Source: Comamonadaceae bacterium
GTDB lineage: Bacteria > Pseudomonadota > Gammaproteobacteria > Burkholderiales > Burkholderiaceae_C
NCBI GenBank assembly: GCA_947448745.1
Contig: CANFOQ010000002.1
Location: 1-64,000 of the forward strand
Direction: 5' to 3'
Length of the DNA stretch: 64,000 nt
Shown here: positions 26,408 through 35,225 of the stretch, in pieces
Position numbering within the stretch: the stretch's first letter is position 1
Layout: every line of letters starts with the position of its first letter
Notes under the pieces: model-generated
The model's database searches: none
The model's input: only the letters and a program-made list of their open reading frames with translations
Told to the model about the DNA's origin: nothing
Program-made: the position numbers and the translations under genes

Positions 26408-27382
26408 ATGAGTTTCATCGCCCTCTTACTTGCTTTGCTGCTGGAACAAGCCCGCCCGCCCTCGGCCAGTGCGGGCATCGACAAGTTGTTTGGCCAGTGG
26501 GCCGACTGGTTGCGGCACACCCTGGACGCTGGCGATCAACGCCATGCCTGGACCGCTTGGGGTTTGGCCGTGGGACTGCCATGTGCAGTGGCCGTTCTGG
26601 TGCATTGGCTGTTGTGGTGGTTTGGCGGCTGGCTGTTGGCCATGCTGTGGAGTTTGGCGGTGCTGTATGCGACCTTGGGTTTCAGGCGCTTCAGCCACCA
26701 TTTCACCGGTATCCGCGATGCCTTGTCGACAGGCGACGATGACTTGGCGCGTGAGTTGCTGCGTCAGTGGCAGGGCGAATTGGACCCCCACATGCCGCGC
26801 ACCGAAATTGTTCGCCATGTGATTGAACACTCGGCCTTGTCAGCCCATCGCCATGTGTTTGGCGTGATCGCTTGGTTCTCGGTGTTGGCTGCATTGGGCT
26901 TGGGACCTGCTGGCGCTTTGCTTTTTCGACTCTCCGCCTTGCTCTCCAAAGCATGGCGGGTGGTGCCATCCGCCTTGGACGTCGATGCGGCCCAATGCAG
27001 CTCGGCCTTGCAGCTGGTCACCACAACAGCATGGCAACGGGTCGACTGGGCACCGGCCCGCATGACCGCTTTGTCGTTTGCGGTGGTGGGCAACTTTGAG
27101 GATGCGGTGGACGCTTGGCGGCAAGACGCCAACCATTTTCCCAATGCCAACGATGGTGTGGTGCTGGCCGCCACGGCCGGCGCCATCAATGTGCGTTTGG
27201 GCGGCGTGGGTTTGCGCCAAGCCGTGAGCGACAGTTTGGACACCGATCCGGTGGTCGAGCCCACATCGGGCCGTGAACCCGAGGTGGCGCATTTGCGCAG
27301 CATGGTGGGCTTGGTTTGGCGAGCCGTGGTGATGTGGATGGTGCTGCTGGCCTTGCTCAGCTTGGCCCGCTTGTTGGGCTGA
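26408..27382 (+). CDS. CobD/CbiB family membrane protein
   Basis: A 324-residue polytopic membrane protein of the CobD/CbiB (adenosylcobinamide-phosphate synthase) superfamily. Family features are FALL-type N-terminal LLLALLLEQARPP, SFAVVGNFEDAVDAWR and the C-terminal membrane segment. Other cobalamin genes are absent here, and this stand-alone branch is common in Comamonadaceae, where its role is unproven; a regulatory or AmpE-like function is as possible as cobamide assembly. The ATG at 26408 is preferred over upstream codons. Confidence 0.8.
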   Translation: MSFIALLLALLLEQARPPSASAGIDKLFGQWADWLRHTLDAGDQRHAWTAWGLAVGLPCAVAVLVHWLLWWFGGWLLAMLWSLAVLYATLGFRRFSHHFTGIRDALSTGDDDLARELLRQWQGELDPHMPRTEIVRHVIEHSALSAHRHVFGVIAWFSVLAALGLGPAGALLFRLSALLSKAWRVVPSALDVDAAQCSSALQLVTTTAWQRVDWAPARMTALSFAVVGNFEDAVDAWRQDANHFPNANDGVVLAATAGAINVRLGGVGLRQAVSDSLDTDPVVEPTSGREPEVAHLRSMVGLVWRAVVMWMVLLALLSLARLLG

Positions 27383-27432
27383 AAAGTCCCGCCTGCCGCT
27401 TCAGCCCTGCGCTGTCTTCAACAAGAGCTGCC

Positions 27433-28326
27433 TCAATACTGCTTAGGCGCTGACAACTCTTCAAACAGCTGGGTGTAAATTTTGTAACGCCCGGCGTCAA
27501 TCAAGCCCTGTCTCAAAGCGGTTCGAACGCCGCATTCCGGCTCGTGCACGTGCGTGCAGTTGTAGAACTTGCAATGATCGGCATGGGCACCGATGTCGGG
27601 CATGCACGCTGCCAAATCGGTGGGTGGGATGTGATGAAGCCCAAATTCTTGAAACCCTGGCGAGTCCATCAGAGCCGCTGTTTTGGCCTCGTCCATCCAA
27701 TACCAGGTGGTGGACGTGGTGGTGTGTTTGCCCGACTGCAGGGCTTTGGAGATGATGTTGGTGGCCGCATTGGCAAGCGGCACCAAGCGGTTGATCAGCG
27801 TGCTTTTGCCCGCGCCCGAGGGCCCCAGTACCAAGGTCACGCGGTTGGCCAACTCGGCTTCCAGCGCCGCCAACGTGTGGTCGTTGCCGCGCAAACCCAG
27901 CGGCAGCACCACGGTGCCAAAGTCGCGGTAGGGCTGCAACCGCAGCCAAGCCTTGTCAAACGGTTCTTTCAAATCTTGCTTGTTCAGCGCAATCAGGGTG
28001 CGGATGCCGGCTTGTTGCGCCGCGATCAGCGCACGTGCCACTTGGCTCTCGGAAAAATCAGGCTCGGCGGCCACCAGCACCAACACCTGGTCGAGGTTGG
28101 CGGCAAACGACTTGGTGCGTATGTCGTCTTGGCGGTAAAACAAATTGCGCCGCGTCTCCACCGCCTCGATGCTGCCTTCGTCTTCGCTGGGCGTCCATTG
28201 CACTTGGTCGCCCACCACCGCTTGGTTTTTCTTGCCACGCGGATGGCACAAACGGCGCTCGCCTTGGGCGTCTTCAACCACCACATGTCGACCGTGGCTG
28301 GCCACCACGCGGCCCCACTGTGTCAT
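27433..28326 (-). CDS. rsgA: Ribosome small-subunit-dependent GTPase RsgA
   Basis: Circularly permuted GTPase that checks late 30S assembly. The order of motifs is permuted as expected: the G4 motif NKQDL comes before the G1 P-loop GPSGAGKSTLIN, with G3 DSPGFQEF after it. The N-terminal OB-fold (GRVVASHGRHVVVED) and the C-terminal zinc knuckle (CKFYNCTHVHEPECGV) are present. The 297-residue protein starts at an ATG overlapping the stop of the M48 protease gene (ATGA), so both are translated from one message. Confidence 0.95.
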   Translation of the reverse strand: MTQWGRVVASHGRHVVVEDAQGERRLCHPRGKKNQAVVGDQVQWTPSEDEGSIEAVETRRNLFYRQDDIRTKSFAANLDQVLVLVAAEPDFSESQVARALIAAQQAGIRTLIALNKQDLKEPFDKAWLRLQPYRDFGTVVLPLGLRGNDHTLAALEAELANRVTLVLGPSGAGKSTLINRLVPLANAATNIISKALQSGKHTTTSTTWYWMDEAKTAALMDSPGFQEFGLHHIPPTDLAACMPDIGAHADHCKFYNCTHVHEPECGVRTALRQGLIDAGRYKIYTQLFEELSAPKQY

Positions 28327-29579
28327 GCGGTCAAACGGGCCAGGCGCTGCGAAGCTGGCGGGTGCGAGTGGTAGAAGGCCACGTACAGCGGGTCGGGCGT
28401 CAAGGTGGACGCGTTGTCTTGGTAAAGCTTGAGCAGCGCTTGCCGCAGGTCTTGGCCGCTGGCATGGGCACAGGCAAATGCATCGGCTTCAAACTCGTGT
28501 TGGCGCGATTTGATGGCGCTCAAGGGCGTGGTGATGAAGGTCACCAAGGGCACCACCTGCATGAACAGCAGCAAGGCCAAGGCGTTGTTGGAGGAGGCCA
28601 GGTGCGGCTGCACGCCCAATCCTGTGTAGAACCAAACTTGTGCGCTGAGCCAGCCCAAGGCCGCCATGCCAACCAAGCTGATGGCAAAACCACGCAACAT
28701 GGATTTGGGAATGTGCTTGAGTTTGGCGTGACCCAATTCGTGGGCCAACACCGCTTCCATCTCGCTGGGGCTGAGTTGCTTGAGCAAGGTGTCGAAAAAC
28801 ACCACCCGCTTTTGCTTGCCCAGGCCCGTGAAAAACGCATTGGAATGGGCGGAGCGACGGCTGCCATCCATGACAAAAAAACCGTCGGATTTGAAACCGG
28901 TCCGTTGCATCAAGGCGTCTACCCGCTCTTGCAACTGTGGGTCTTCCAAGGGCTGAAACTTGTTGAACAAGGGCATGATGTAGTTGGGCGCCAACCACAT
29001 CACGAAAAGTTGGTAGGCCACCAGCAAGGCCCAAGCCAGCAACCACCATTGGTTGCCACCAGATTGCATCAGCCACAAAATGGCCCACACCAGTGGCAGG
29101 CCCAACACCAAGCCCAGCGCCGTGCCCTTCACCAAGTCACTCAACCACAAACCCACGGTCATGTTGTTGAAGCCAAAGTGTTGTTCGACTTTGAAGGTTT
29201 GGTAATAAGGCAGTGGCAAATTAACAAGACCACTGATGAGCATGAAACCCAAGACCAGCAAAAGTTGTTGCAGCATGCCGGTGCCGCTGACATCCATCAG
29301 CCATGCATCCAAGGCCCCCAAACCACCCAGCAAGGTCCACACCAACAACATGGCGGCATCGATCGCTAAATCCCAGTGCCCCAAACGCAGTTTGACCAAG
29401 GTGTAGTCGGCGGCTTTTTCGTGCGCTTGCAAACTGATGACTTCTTTGAAGGCCTCGGGCACTGCATTCCGATGCTGCGCCACATGGCGAATTTGGCGAT
29501 GTGCCAGCCAAAGTTTGAGCAGCAAATTCAAGGTTAAAAAGCCTGCAAATGCCAAGGTGAAAAGGGTGCTTGAGTTCAT
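28323..29579 (-). CDS. M48 family metallopeptidase (Ste24/CAAX-protease-like)
   Basis: Integral-membrane zinc protease of 418 residues. The zinc motif is [10 protein letters not shown], with the third ligand in [11 protein letters not shown]. Several hydrophobic segments precede the catalytic domain, and the segment [16 protein letters not shown] is typical of the Ste24 branch. Bacterial members degrade misfolded membrane or periplasmic proteins; no CAAX substrates are known here. The gene is upstream of rsgA in a minus-strand pair and diverges from orn, an arrangement frequent in Burkholderiales. Confidence 0.9.
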   Translation of the reverse strand: MNSSTLFTLAFAGFLTLNLLLKLWLAHRQIRHVAQHRNAVPEAFKEVISLQAHEKAADYTLVKLRLGHWDLAIDAAMLLVWTLLGGLGALDAWLMDVSGTGMLQQLLLVLGFMLISGLVNLPLPYYQTFKVEQHFGFNNMTVGLWLSDLVKGTALGLVLGLPLVWAILWLMQSGGNQWWLLAWALLVAYQLFVMWLAPNYIMPLFNKFQPLEDPQLQERVDALMQRTGFKSDGFFVMDGSRRSAHSNAFFTGLGKQKRVVFFDTLLKQLSPSEMEAVLAHELGHAKLKHIPKSMLRGFAISLVGMAALGWLSAQVWFYTGLGVQPHLASSNNALALLLFMQVVPLVTFITTPLSAIKSRQHEFEADAFACAHASGQDLRQALLKLYQDNASTLTPDPLYVAFYHSHPPASQRLARLTA

Positions 29580-29663
29580 CGCATGAGTTTAGGTCTTTTT
29601 GTTTTTCAAGCGCTCTGTGCGCCTATGGCCGCTAGATCGGGTGCTTTCATGGACAATCTGCAC

Positions 29664-30254
29664 ATGACTTCTTCTGCCGACACTGCGACTTCCGATACCC
29701 CCTCCACCTTGGCCAAATCCGATCAAAACTTGATCTGGCTCGATTGCGAAATGTCCGGTCTCGACCCCGAGAAAGAGCGATTGCTCGAAATCGCCGTCGT
29801 CATCACCGGCCCCCATTTGACACCGCGCATCGAAGGCCCCGTGATCGTGATCCACCAAAGTGACGAACTGCTCAACCGCATGGACGCATGGAACAAAGGC
29901 ACGCATGGCAAAAGCGGCTTGATCGACAAAGTGAAGTCTTCAACCGTGGATGAGCAACAAGCCGAAGAAGAGTTGATGGCCTTCTTGAAAAAATACGTCA
30001 GCAAGGGCGCCACACCCATGTGCGGCAACACCATCAGCCAAGACCGGCGGTTTTTGGTGAAGTACATGCCCAAGTTTGAGGCTTGGTTCCACTACCGCAA
30101 CATTGATGTCAGCACGCTCAAAGAGCTGTCCAAACGCTGGAAACCCGAGGTGTATGCCGCGTTCAAAAAGGGTCAAAAGCACACGGCTTTGGCCGATGTG
30201 CACGAGTCGATTGATGAACTCGAGCACTACCGCACCCATTTCTTGAAACCCTAA
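29664..30254 (+). CDS. orn: Oligoribonuclease
   Basis: DEDDh 3'-5' exonuclease that degrades di- to pentaribonucleotides, including pGpG from c-di-GMP turnover. Motifs are [11 protein letters not shown] (first Asp and Glu), [12 protein letters not shown], and [14 protein letters not shown] (His and last Asp). I use the ATG at 29664, giving 196 residues; another ATG at 29649 is possible, and codons further upstream are unlike the family. Even so, about 15 residues precede the conserved core. Confidence 0.94.
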   Translation: MTSSADTATSDTPSTLAKSDQNLIWLDCEMSGLDPEKERLLEIAVVITGPHLTPRIEGPVIVIHQSDELLNRMDAWNKGTHGKSGLIDKVKSSTVDEQQAEEELMAFLKKYVSKGATPMCGNTISQDRRFLVKYMPKFEAWFHYRNIDVSTLKELSKRWKPEVYAAFKKGQKHTALADVHESIDELEHYRTHFLKP

Positions 30255-30466
30255 GAATTCATTTCCGCTTTCAAACCCGAAAGCATTTCTATGCGAGAAT
30301 ACCCTTAGTCGCGCTGAAAACAACGCGACTTTGCTACATCTGCCTCACACCTTGGGTTCACATTGAACCGCGTTGCAAACACATTGCAGCATGCTTTGTT
30401 TGAAGGTTGATGTTTTTTCCAACCTTTGAATGGAGCCACCTCACCTTTTCAGGTGGTGGTTAAAAC
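30255..30466 (+). promoter_or_regulatory. Structured 5' leader of the DEAD-box helicase gene
   Basis: This 212-bp spacer has two hairpins close to the helicase start: AAGGTTG/CAACCTT near 30403-30425, and CCACCT/AGGTGG near 30436-30455, the latter about 15 bases before the ATG and able to mask the ribosome site. Long structured leaders of this kind are known for cold-induced csdA/rhlE-type helicases; regulation here is an inference. Confidence 0.4.
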
Positions 30467-31990
30467 ATGATTGACGATTTGAATTCCCACGCCTTGGCCG
30501 ACACCCTGTTGGACCACGCCACACCTGACGTTGCTGAGCCCGCCAACGTGGCACCCGCCACGCAAGCACCTGTCAACAATGCTTTTGCAGAAATGGGCCT
30601 GGCCCCAGAACTGTTGGCTGCATTGAAAGACCTGAATTTCACCCAACCCACCAGCGTGCAAACCAAAGCCATTCCCTTGGCTTTGCAAGAAGACGCCTCC
30701 AAGCCTTCCATCGACTTGCTGGTCTCCAGCCAAACCGGTAGCGGCAAAACCGCCGCGTTCTTGTTGCCTGTGTTGCACACTTTGTTGATCGAGCGCCAAG
30801 CACAAGAGACAGTCGAAGCCCAAGAGTGGGGTCAAAAAGTGGCCGAAGCCAGAGCCAAAGGCGAAGAGTTGCCCAAGAAAGCACGCCGCAAAAACCCCAC
30901 CGATGCGCGTCATGTGAAACCAGCCGTGCCTGGCGCCCTGATTTTGTGCCCCACCCGTGAATTGGCCCAGCAAGTGGCCAAAGACGCCATCGATTTGGTG
31001 CGTCACTGCCGTGGCATTCGTGTCGCTTGTGTGGTGGGCGGCATGCCTTACGCCATGCAAATCGCCCGTTTGCACAACGCCGATTTGGTGGTCGCGACCC
31101 CCGGCCGTTTGCTGGACTTACAGCGCTCCAAGCAACTGCACCTGAACAAAGTGCAATTTTTGGTGGTCGACGAAGCCGACCGCATGCTCGATTTGGGTTT
31201 CGCCGATGACTTGGCCGATATCCACAAGCTGACCGAACAACGTCGTCAAACCATGATGTTCAGCGCCACGTTTGCGCCCCGCATTCAGCAATTGGCTGTG
31301 CGCATCATGCGCACACCCCAGCGTGTGCAAATCGACACCCCCCAAGAAAAACACAACAATATCAAGCAGATTTTGTTTTGGGCTGACAGCGCTCAACACA
31401 AACGCAAACTGTTGGACCACTGGTTGCGCGACACCAGCATCGACCAAGCCATTGTGTTTGCCAGCACCCAAATCGAGTGCGACGCCTTGGCCGAAGACCT
31501 GCAACAAGTCGGCTTCTCCTCTGTCGCACTGCATGGCGCCCTGAGCCAAGGTTTGCGCAACCGCCGCTTGCAAGCATTCCGCGATGGTCGCGTGCAAATT
31601 TTGGTCGCTACCGATGTCGCCGCGCGTGGCTTGGATGTGCCCAGCATCAGCCACGTGTTCAACTTTGGCTTGCCCATGAAGCAAGAAGACTATGTGCACC
31701 GCATTGGCCGCACCGGTCGTGCTGGCCGTGACGGTTTGGCCGTCACCTTCGCCGAATGGCGCGATCGCCGCAAGATTTTGGACATCGAGCATTTCACCCA
31801 ACAGCCGTTGGCCACTGAAATGATTCCTGGCTTGGAACCCACCCAACGTGCACCCCGTGCTCCTTCACACGAGCCTCGTCGCGGTGGTGGTGGCAAACCG
31901 GGTCCTGGCGGCAAACCCGGTGCAGGCCGCGGTTTTGCGGGTGCCAAGCGTGGCAGCAGTTTCAAGCCTCGCAGTGGGCCACGAACCTGA
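30467..31990 (+). CDS. DEAD-box ATP-dependent RNA helicase (RhlE-like)
   Basis: RNA-unwinding enzyme acting in ribosome assembly or mRNA decay. The 507 residues have the Q motif (FTQPTSVQTKAIPLAL), motif I SQTGSGKTAAF, Ia PTRELAQQ, II VVDEADRMLDLGF, III FSATFA, and VI HRIGRTGRAGRDG. A charged insert of about 45 residues (near 120-160) between motifs I and Ia is larger than in E. coli RhlE. The C-terminal tail is Gly/Arg/Pro-rich (GGGGKPGPGGKPGAGRGF), a typical RNA-binding extension. Confidence 0.93.
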   Translation: MIDDLNSHALADTLLDHATPDVAEPANVAPATQAPVNNAFAEMGLAPELLAALKDLNFTQPTSVQTKAIPLALQEDASKPSIDLLVSSQTGSGKTAAFLLPVLHTLLIERQAQETVEAQEWGQKVAEARAKGEELPKKARRKNPTDARHVKPAVPGALILCPTRELAQQVAKDAIDLVRHCRGIRVACVVGGMPYAMQIARLHNADLVVATPGRLLDLQRSKQLHLNKVQFLVVDEADRMLDLGFADDLADIHKLTEQRRQTMMFSATFAPRIQQLAVRIMRTPQRVQIDTPQEKHNNIKQILFWADSAQHKRKLLDHWLRDTSIDQAIVFASTQIECDALAEDLQQVGFSSVALHGALSQGLRNRRLQAFRDGRVQILVATDVAARGLDVPSISHVFNFGLPMKQEDYVHRIGRTGRAGRDGLAVTFAEWRDRRKILDIEHFTQQPLATEMIPGLEPTQRAPRAPSHEPRRGGGGKPGPGGKPGAGRGFAGAKRGSSFKPRSGPRT

Positions 31991-32280
31991 CAACATCCCT
32001 TGCGGTGGCTGCTTGCAAGAGTTGTAGGCAGTTCGCAAGCTGGGGGTGAGAAGGGTGTTGTTCTATTGCAAATTGACTGCAACCAGCACAGCTTATTCCT
32101 AAAGTAGTCCCTTGTGATTAAATCGATGAAAATAAGCAATGCATTCATTGTTATTTTCAGCCAATTTGAGATTGATAAAAACAGAGTAATTTTTGATTTT
32201 TTCCAATCAAATCAAGAGCTTCAGTAAAAAAGTTAATTCACAAATTTAATCTTTGCTAAGATGCAGAACAAGGAGAAAGC
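31991..32280 (+). promoter_or_regulatory. AT-rich spacer with promoter of the bactofilin operon
   Basis: No gene is seen. The right half is unusually AT-rich for this chromosome. A TAAGAT at 32257-32262 is a reasonable -10 about 18 bases after TTAATT, and AAGGAGA at 32270-32276 is a strong ribosome site for the ATG at 32281, so the leader would be very short. Confidence 0.45.
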
Positions 32281-32727
32281 ATGGCCAATCCATCAGAATC
32301 ATTAGAGAGTGTTGTCATTGGTGACGGGGTCGTTGTGAAAGGCGCTTTCACAGTGCCGGCCAAAGCGGTGATCAATGGTGTCATTGAGGGCGATTTGACG
32401 GCAGAAGAGGTACTGATTGGCCCAACAGGCCGAATCACTGGCCGTGTGTCCGCCAAGATCATTGATGTTCGTGGCCAACTTCACAATACCATCGTCAGCG
32501 AAAGCAGCTTGATCGTGAGATCAACCGGCAAGATCGTCGGCAAAATCCACTATTCTGAAATCGAGATTGAAAAGGGTGGCGAGATTGAAGGTGCTTTGAG
32601 TCAAGGTGCTGAACCGGTCGCCGCGCCGATGTCACCCTCCCAACCCATGAGTGCCGCACCAACTGCTGCGCCAGTGTCAGCTGCAGCGCCTGTCGTGCAG
32701 GTCAAACCCCCTATTGCCGGGAACTGA
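32281..32727 (+). CDS. Bactofilin family polymer-forming protein (first copy)
   Basis: Self-assembling cytoskeletal protein of 148 residues. The bactofilin beta-helix is visible as stacked short strands (VVIGDGVVVKGAF, AVINGVIEGDLTAEEVLIG, GRITGRVSAKIIDVRG, GKIVGKIHYSEIEIEKGGEIEG), followed by a Pro/Ala/Ser-rich disordered tail. Bactofilins polymerise without nucleotide and recruit wall enzymes. Its start has a strong AAGGAGA ribosome site. The M23 peptidase gene follows after 18 bases. Confidence 0.92.
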   Translation: MANPSESLESVVIGDGVVVKGAFTVPAKAVINGVIEGDLTAEEVLIGPTGRITGRVSAKIIDVRGQLHNTIVSESSLIVRSTGKIVGKIHYSEIEIEKGGEIEGALSQGAEPVAAPMSPSQPMSAAPTAAPVSAAAPVVQVKPPIAGN

Positions 32728-32745
32728 TCGTTCCGTCGCATTCAC

Positions 32746-33789
32746 ATGACGTTGCTTCGTCCCACTTTGTCTCAGCTTCGCCGCTTACCTGCCTTTGTAA
32801 GGCATGTGTGGTCCCGAGATTACCAAGACGTCAAGCTCATCTTGGAGCAAAACGGGGACCTGAAATACTTCAATATTCCCAGCGGTTTTCAACGCGTGTT
32901 TGCACGCGGTGCGGTCATCACCAGTTTCGCTTTAATCGGCACCATCTTGGTGTTGGGTACCACATCGATGATGTTGGGTGTCAGCAGAGCGCGTTTGGAG
33001 CGTTCTCACGAAGAGGTTTACCGCGCCTTGCTCAGTAGCACGGTGGACAGTGGCAGCGACGACGCATCCCTGAGTGAAGAACAAATGGTGACCTTGGCCC
33101 AAACCATTCGGGATCGGGACATGAGCATCAGAAGGTTCGTGGAAACCTCGATGGTGACGGTGTCAGAAGAGAACGACACACTTAAAGCGCAACTTGAAAC
33201 CTCAGGTTTGACTGAAAAAATCGTCAAGATCATTCAGCAAAATTCTGCCAATGGTGGCTTCAGCTTGGACACCGATTTGCAATCCAACCCCTTGTTGCGC
33301 GGCAAAGTCGCCGATGAGTTGTCTACCAACCGGGCCTTGCGTGAGGTGTTGTACGCCTTGCCCAACAAAATGCCAGTGGCCAATTTCAATGTTTCTTCTG
33401 ACTTTGGCATCCGCAAACATCCATTGACTGGTAAAACCCATTTCCACACGGGTCTGGATTTGATGAGTGAAACTGGGGACGACAAGGTATTTGCGGTCAA
33501 ACCCGGTGTGGTGGTCATGGCAGAATTCCATCCCCAATATGGCAACACGGTGGTGATAAGACATTTAAACGGGGTGGAGTCACTTTATGCCCATATGGCC
33601 CAATTGGCGGTTAAAGTAGGCGATAAAGTCACCACTGAAAGCTTGTTGGGTTACATTGGCAATACTGGCGCGTCATCGACTGGCAAACATCTCCATTTGG
33701 AGATATTGGTGGGTGGCTATCCGGTCAACCCGCAAAAAGTGATTCGCACAGCTCAGTATGTTCAACAAATCCAAAACAGCAAACAATAA
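32746..33789 (+). CDS. Membrane-anchored M23 peptidoglycan endopeptidase
   Basis: A 347-residue cell-wall hydrolase. A single hydrophobic segment (about residues 55-77) anchors it, a coiled-coil-like region follows (about 85-160), and the LytM/M23 domain fills the C-terminal third. Zinc ligands are in HFHTGLDLM (about residues 229-237) and HLHLEIL (about 315), so it should be catalytically active, unlike degenerate EnvC/NlpD types. Sandwiched between two bactofilin genes, it resembles the CcmA-Csd1 pair of Helicobacter, where a bactofilin directs an M23 peptidase to set cell curvature. The second bactofilin gene overlaps its 3' end by 32 bases. Confidence 0.9.
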   Translation: MTLLRPTLSQLRRLPAFVRHVWSRDYQDVKLILEQNGDLKYFNIPSGFQRVFARGAVITSFALIGTILVLGTTSMMLGVSRARLERSHEEVYRALLSSTVDSGSDDASLSEEQMVTLAQTIRDRDMSIRRFVETSMVTVSEENDTLKAQLETSGLTEKIVKIIQQNSANGGFSLDTDLQSNPLLRGKVADELSTNRALREVLYALPNKMPVANFNVSSDFGIRKHPLTGKTHFHTGLDLMSETGDDKVFAVKPGVVVMAEFHPQYGNTVVIRHLNGVESLYAHMAQLAVKVGDKVTTESLLGYIGNTGASSTGKHLHLEILVGGYPVNPQKVIRTAQYVQQIQNSKQ

Positions 33790-34225
33790 TTCCAACAGTC
33801 CGGCACCCCAAGAGGTTCAGTCTGCAGCAATTGCGCCAAACCTTCTGCCACCCGAGCCACCACCCGTCGCCCAACCTCCGAGAATCAACATGATGGACAT
33901 CATTTCTTCCAATGCCACCAAACCTTCCATCCTGAGCGAAGGTTTTTCTTTCCGTGGTGAAATTTCTGCAAAGGGTGCCATTCATGTGGAAGGCTCTTTG
34001 AATGGTCAAGTCCAAGTGGATGAACTCACCATTGGTTCACGCGGGCAAGTTGAAGGTGTGGTCACCTGTTCCAGTTTGCACATCAAAGGCAAATTTTCTG
34101 GCACAGCTACTTGTAGTGAATTGATCGTCACGTCATCCGCTTCTGTCGATGGACACGTGGTCTACCAAACCTTGTCCGTCCAAAAGGGCGCTTCCATCAA
34201 AGGCGAATTGCTGCTGGTCAAGTAA
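33758..34225 (+). CDS. Bactofilin family polymer-forming protein (second copy)
   Basis: A 155-residue bactofilin with a long Pro/Asn/Ala-rich N-terminal tail (about 55 residues) and the beta-helix core from residue 60 (EGFSFRGEISAKGAIHVEGS, LNGQVQVDELTIGSRGQVEG, ASVDGHVVYQTLSVQKGASI). The disordered tail is N-terminal, whereas in the first copy it is mainly C-terminal, so the two are diverged paralogues, not a recent duplication. The start at 33758 lies within the peptidase gene, suggesting coupled translation; the ATG encoding MMDII near residue 45 is an alternative start giving only the core. Confidence 0.9.
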   Translation: MFNKSKTANNNSNSPAPQEVQSAAIAPNLLPPEPPPVAQPPRINMMDIISSNATKPSILSEGFSFRGEISAKGAIHVEGSLNGQVQVDELTIGSRGQVEGVVTCSSLHIKGKFSGTATCSELIVTSSASVDGHVVYQTLSVQKGASIKGELLLVK

Positions 34226-34255
34226 TACCAGGGCAAGCCTTTTCAAAGGGTTTGA

Positions 34256-35188
34256 ATGTCGGACGTTTCTCAAATTGACGGAAATGCAGTTCGATTGCGG
34301 CGCGAGTCCCAAGGATTAGGGCTGAACGATGTTGCCACCCGCGCTTGTCTTTCTGTCAAGCAAGTTAGACAAATCGAAGAAGGGGGCATGACGGCCTTCT
34401 ACAGTGAAACCGTCAAGCTAACAGCAGCGCGCAAAGTCGCTGGCCTGCTCAGCATGAATGAAGCAGAGTTGTTTGGTCAGCCATTGCTGGTGGCTGAGTC
34501 CCATATGGCTTACCCTGAAGACCTAGCTACCTTGGAGATAGAAGCCCCAGTGGTGGTCGCTTCTCATGTTGCTTTTGGTGGCGGCTTGAACGCCCAGCAT
34601 GCAGCCATCACCCGCAGCGAAGTCCTGCATGAGTTGGCCCAACCTCCTGAGTTTGTCGAGGAAGAAACAACCGCTTCTTTGGATAAACCTCACGAAGAGC
34701 ACCCTTCAACACTCAATTTGCCTGAGACAGGGATCGAAAAACCGACGGAACCAAGTGTTGCTGCCATTGACACTTCGCACCAAGCTATCCACGCTACTCC
34801 GCAATCTGTTTCTACGGAAGAAGCCGAGTCCACCAGTGGCGGCTATTTCTTGAAAATCATGGCCTTGTTTGTGGTGGCCTTGGCTGCAGCAGCGTTGCTC
34901 AAACCCAATGCCGTGGAGGAAAAACCAGCGGCCCCAGTATCTGAGCTGCCTGCTGCCCCAGTTCCGCCCATGGTCAATCCAGTTGATACCGCATCACCTG
35001 CTCAGCCTTCCGCGCCAGCAACGGCTGAAAACAAACCCACTGATGCCAAACCCGTCGCGGCGGAAGTCAAAGCGGACGCCACACCACCTAAAGCGGCTGA
35101 CACCAAACCAGCCAAGCCATTGAACAAACCGACCGAAGCCCAGGCGATAAACCCGGCACCAGCAGCCGAGACGCCTGCTGGCAAGTAA
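34256..35188 (+). CDS. RodZ-like helix-turn-helix single-pass membrane protein
   Basis: A 310-residue protein with a cytoplasmic HTH_25-type domain (about residues 10-60: VRLRRESQGLGLNDVATRA, LSVKQVRQIEEG), a long acidic linker, one membrane segment near residues 198-216 (KIMALFVVALAAAALL) and a low-complexity Pro/Ala/Lys periplasmic tail. This is the RodZ architecture, but the conserved periplasmic DUF4115 domain of RodZ is missing. Position 30 bases after the bactofilin-M23-bactofilin genes suggests a role in tethering a cytoskeletal filament to the wall machinery. It is not the canonical ispG-linked rodZ. Confidence 0.78.
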   Translation: MSDVSQIDGNAVRLRRESQGLGLNDVATRACLSVKQVRQIEEGGMTAFYSETVKLTAARKVAGLLSMNEAELFGQPLLVAESHMAYPEDLATLEIEAPVVVASHVAFGGGLNAQHAAITRSEVLHELAQPPEFVEEETTASLDKPHEEHPSTLNLPETGIEKPTEPSVAAIDTSHQAIHATPQSVSTEEAESTSGGYFLKIMALFVVALAAAALLKPNAVEEKPAAPVSELPAAPVPPMVNPVDTASPAQPSAPATAENKPTDAKPVAAEVKADATPPKAADTKPAKPLNKPTEAQAINPAPAAETPAGK

Positions 35189-35225
35189 ACAGGCTTTGCA
35201 GAAGCCTTAGACCCCCACAACCGTT

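Noticed and set aside
28035-29369. Plus-strand ORF of 444 codons
   Set aside because: Opposite rsgA and the M48 protease, whose catalytic motifs are clear.
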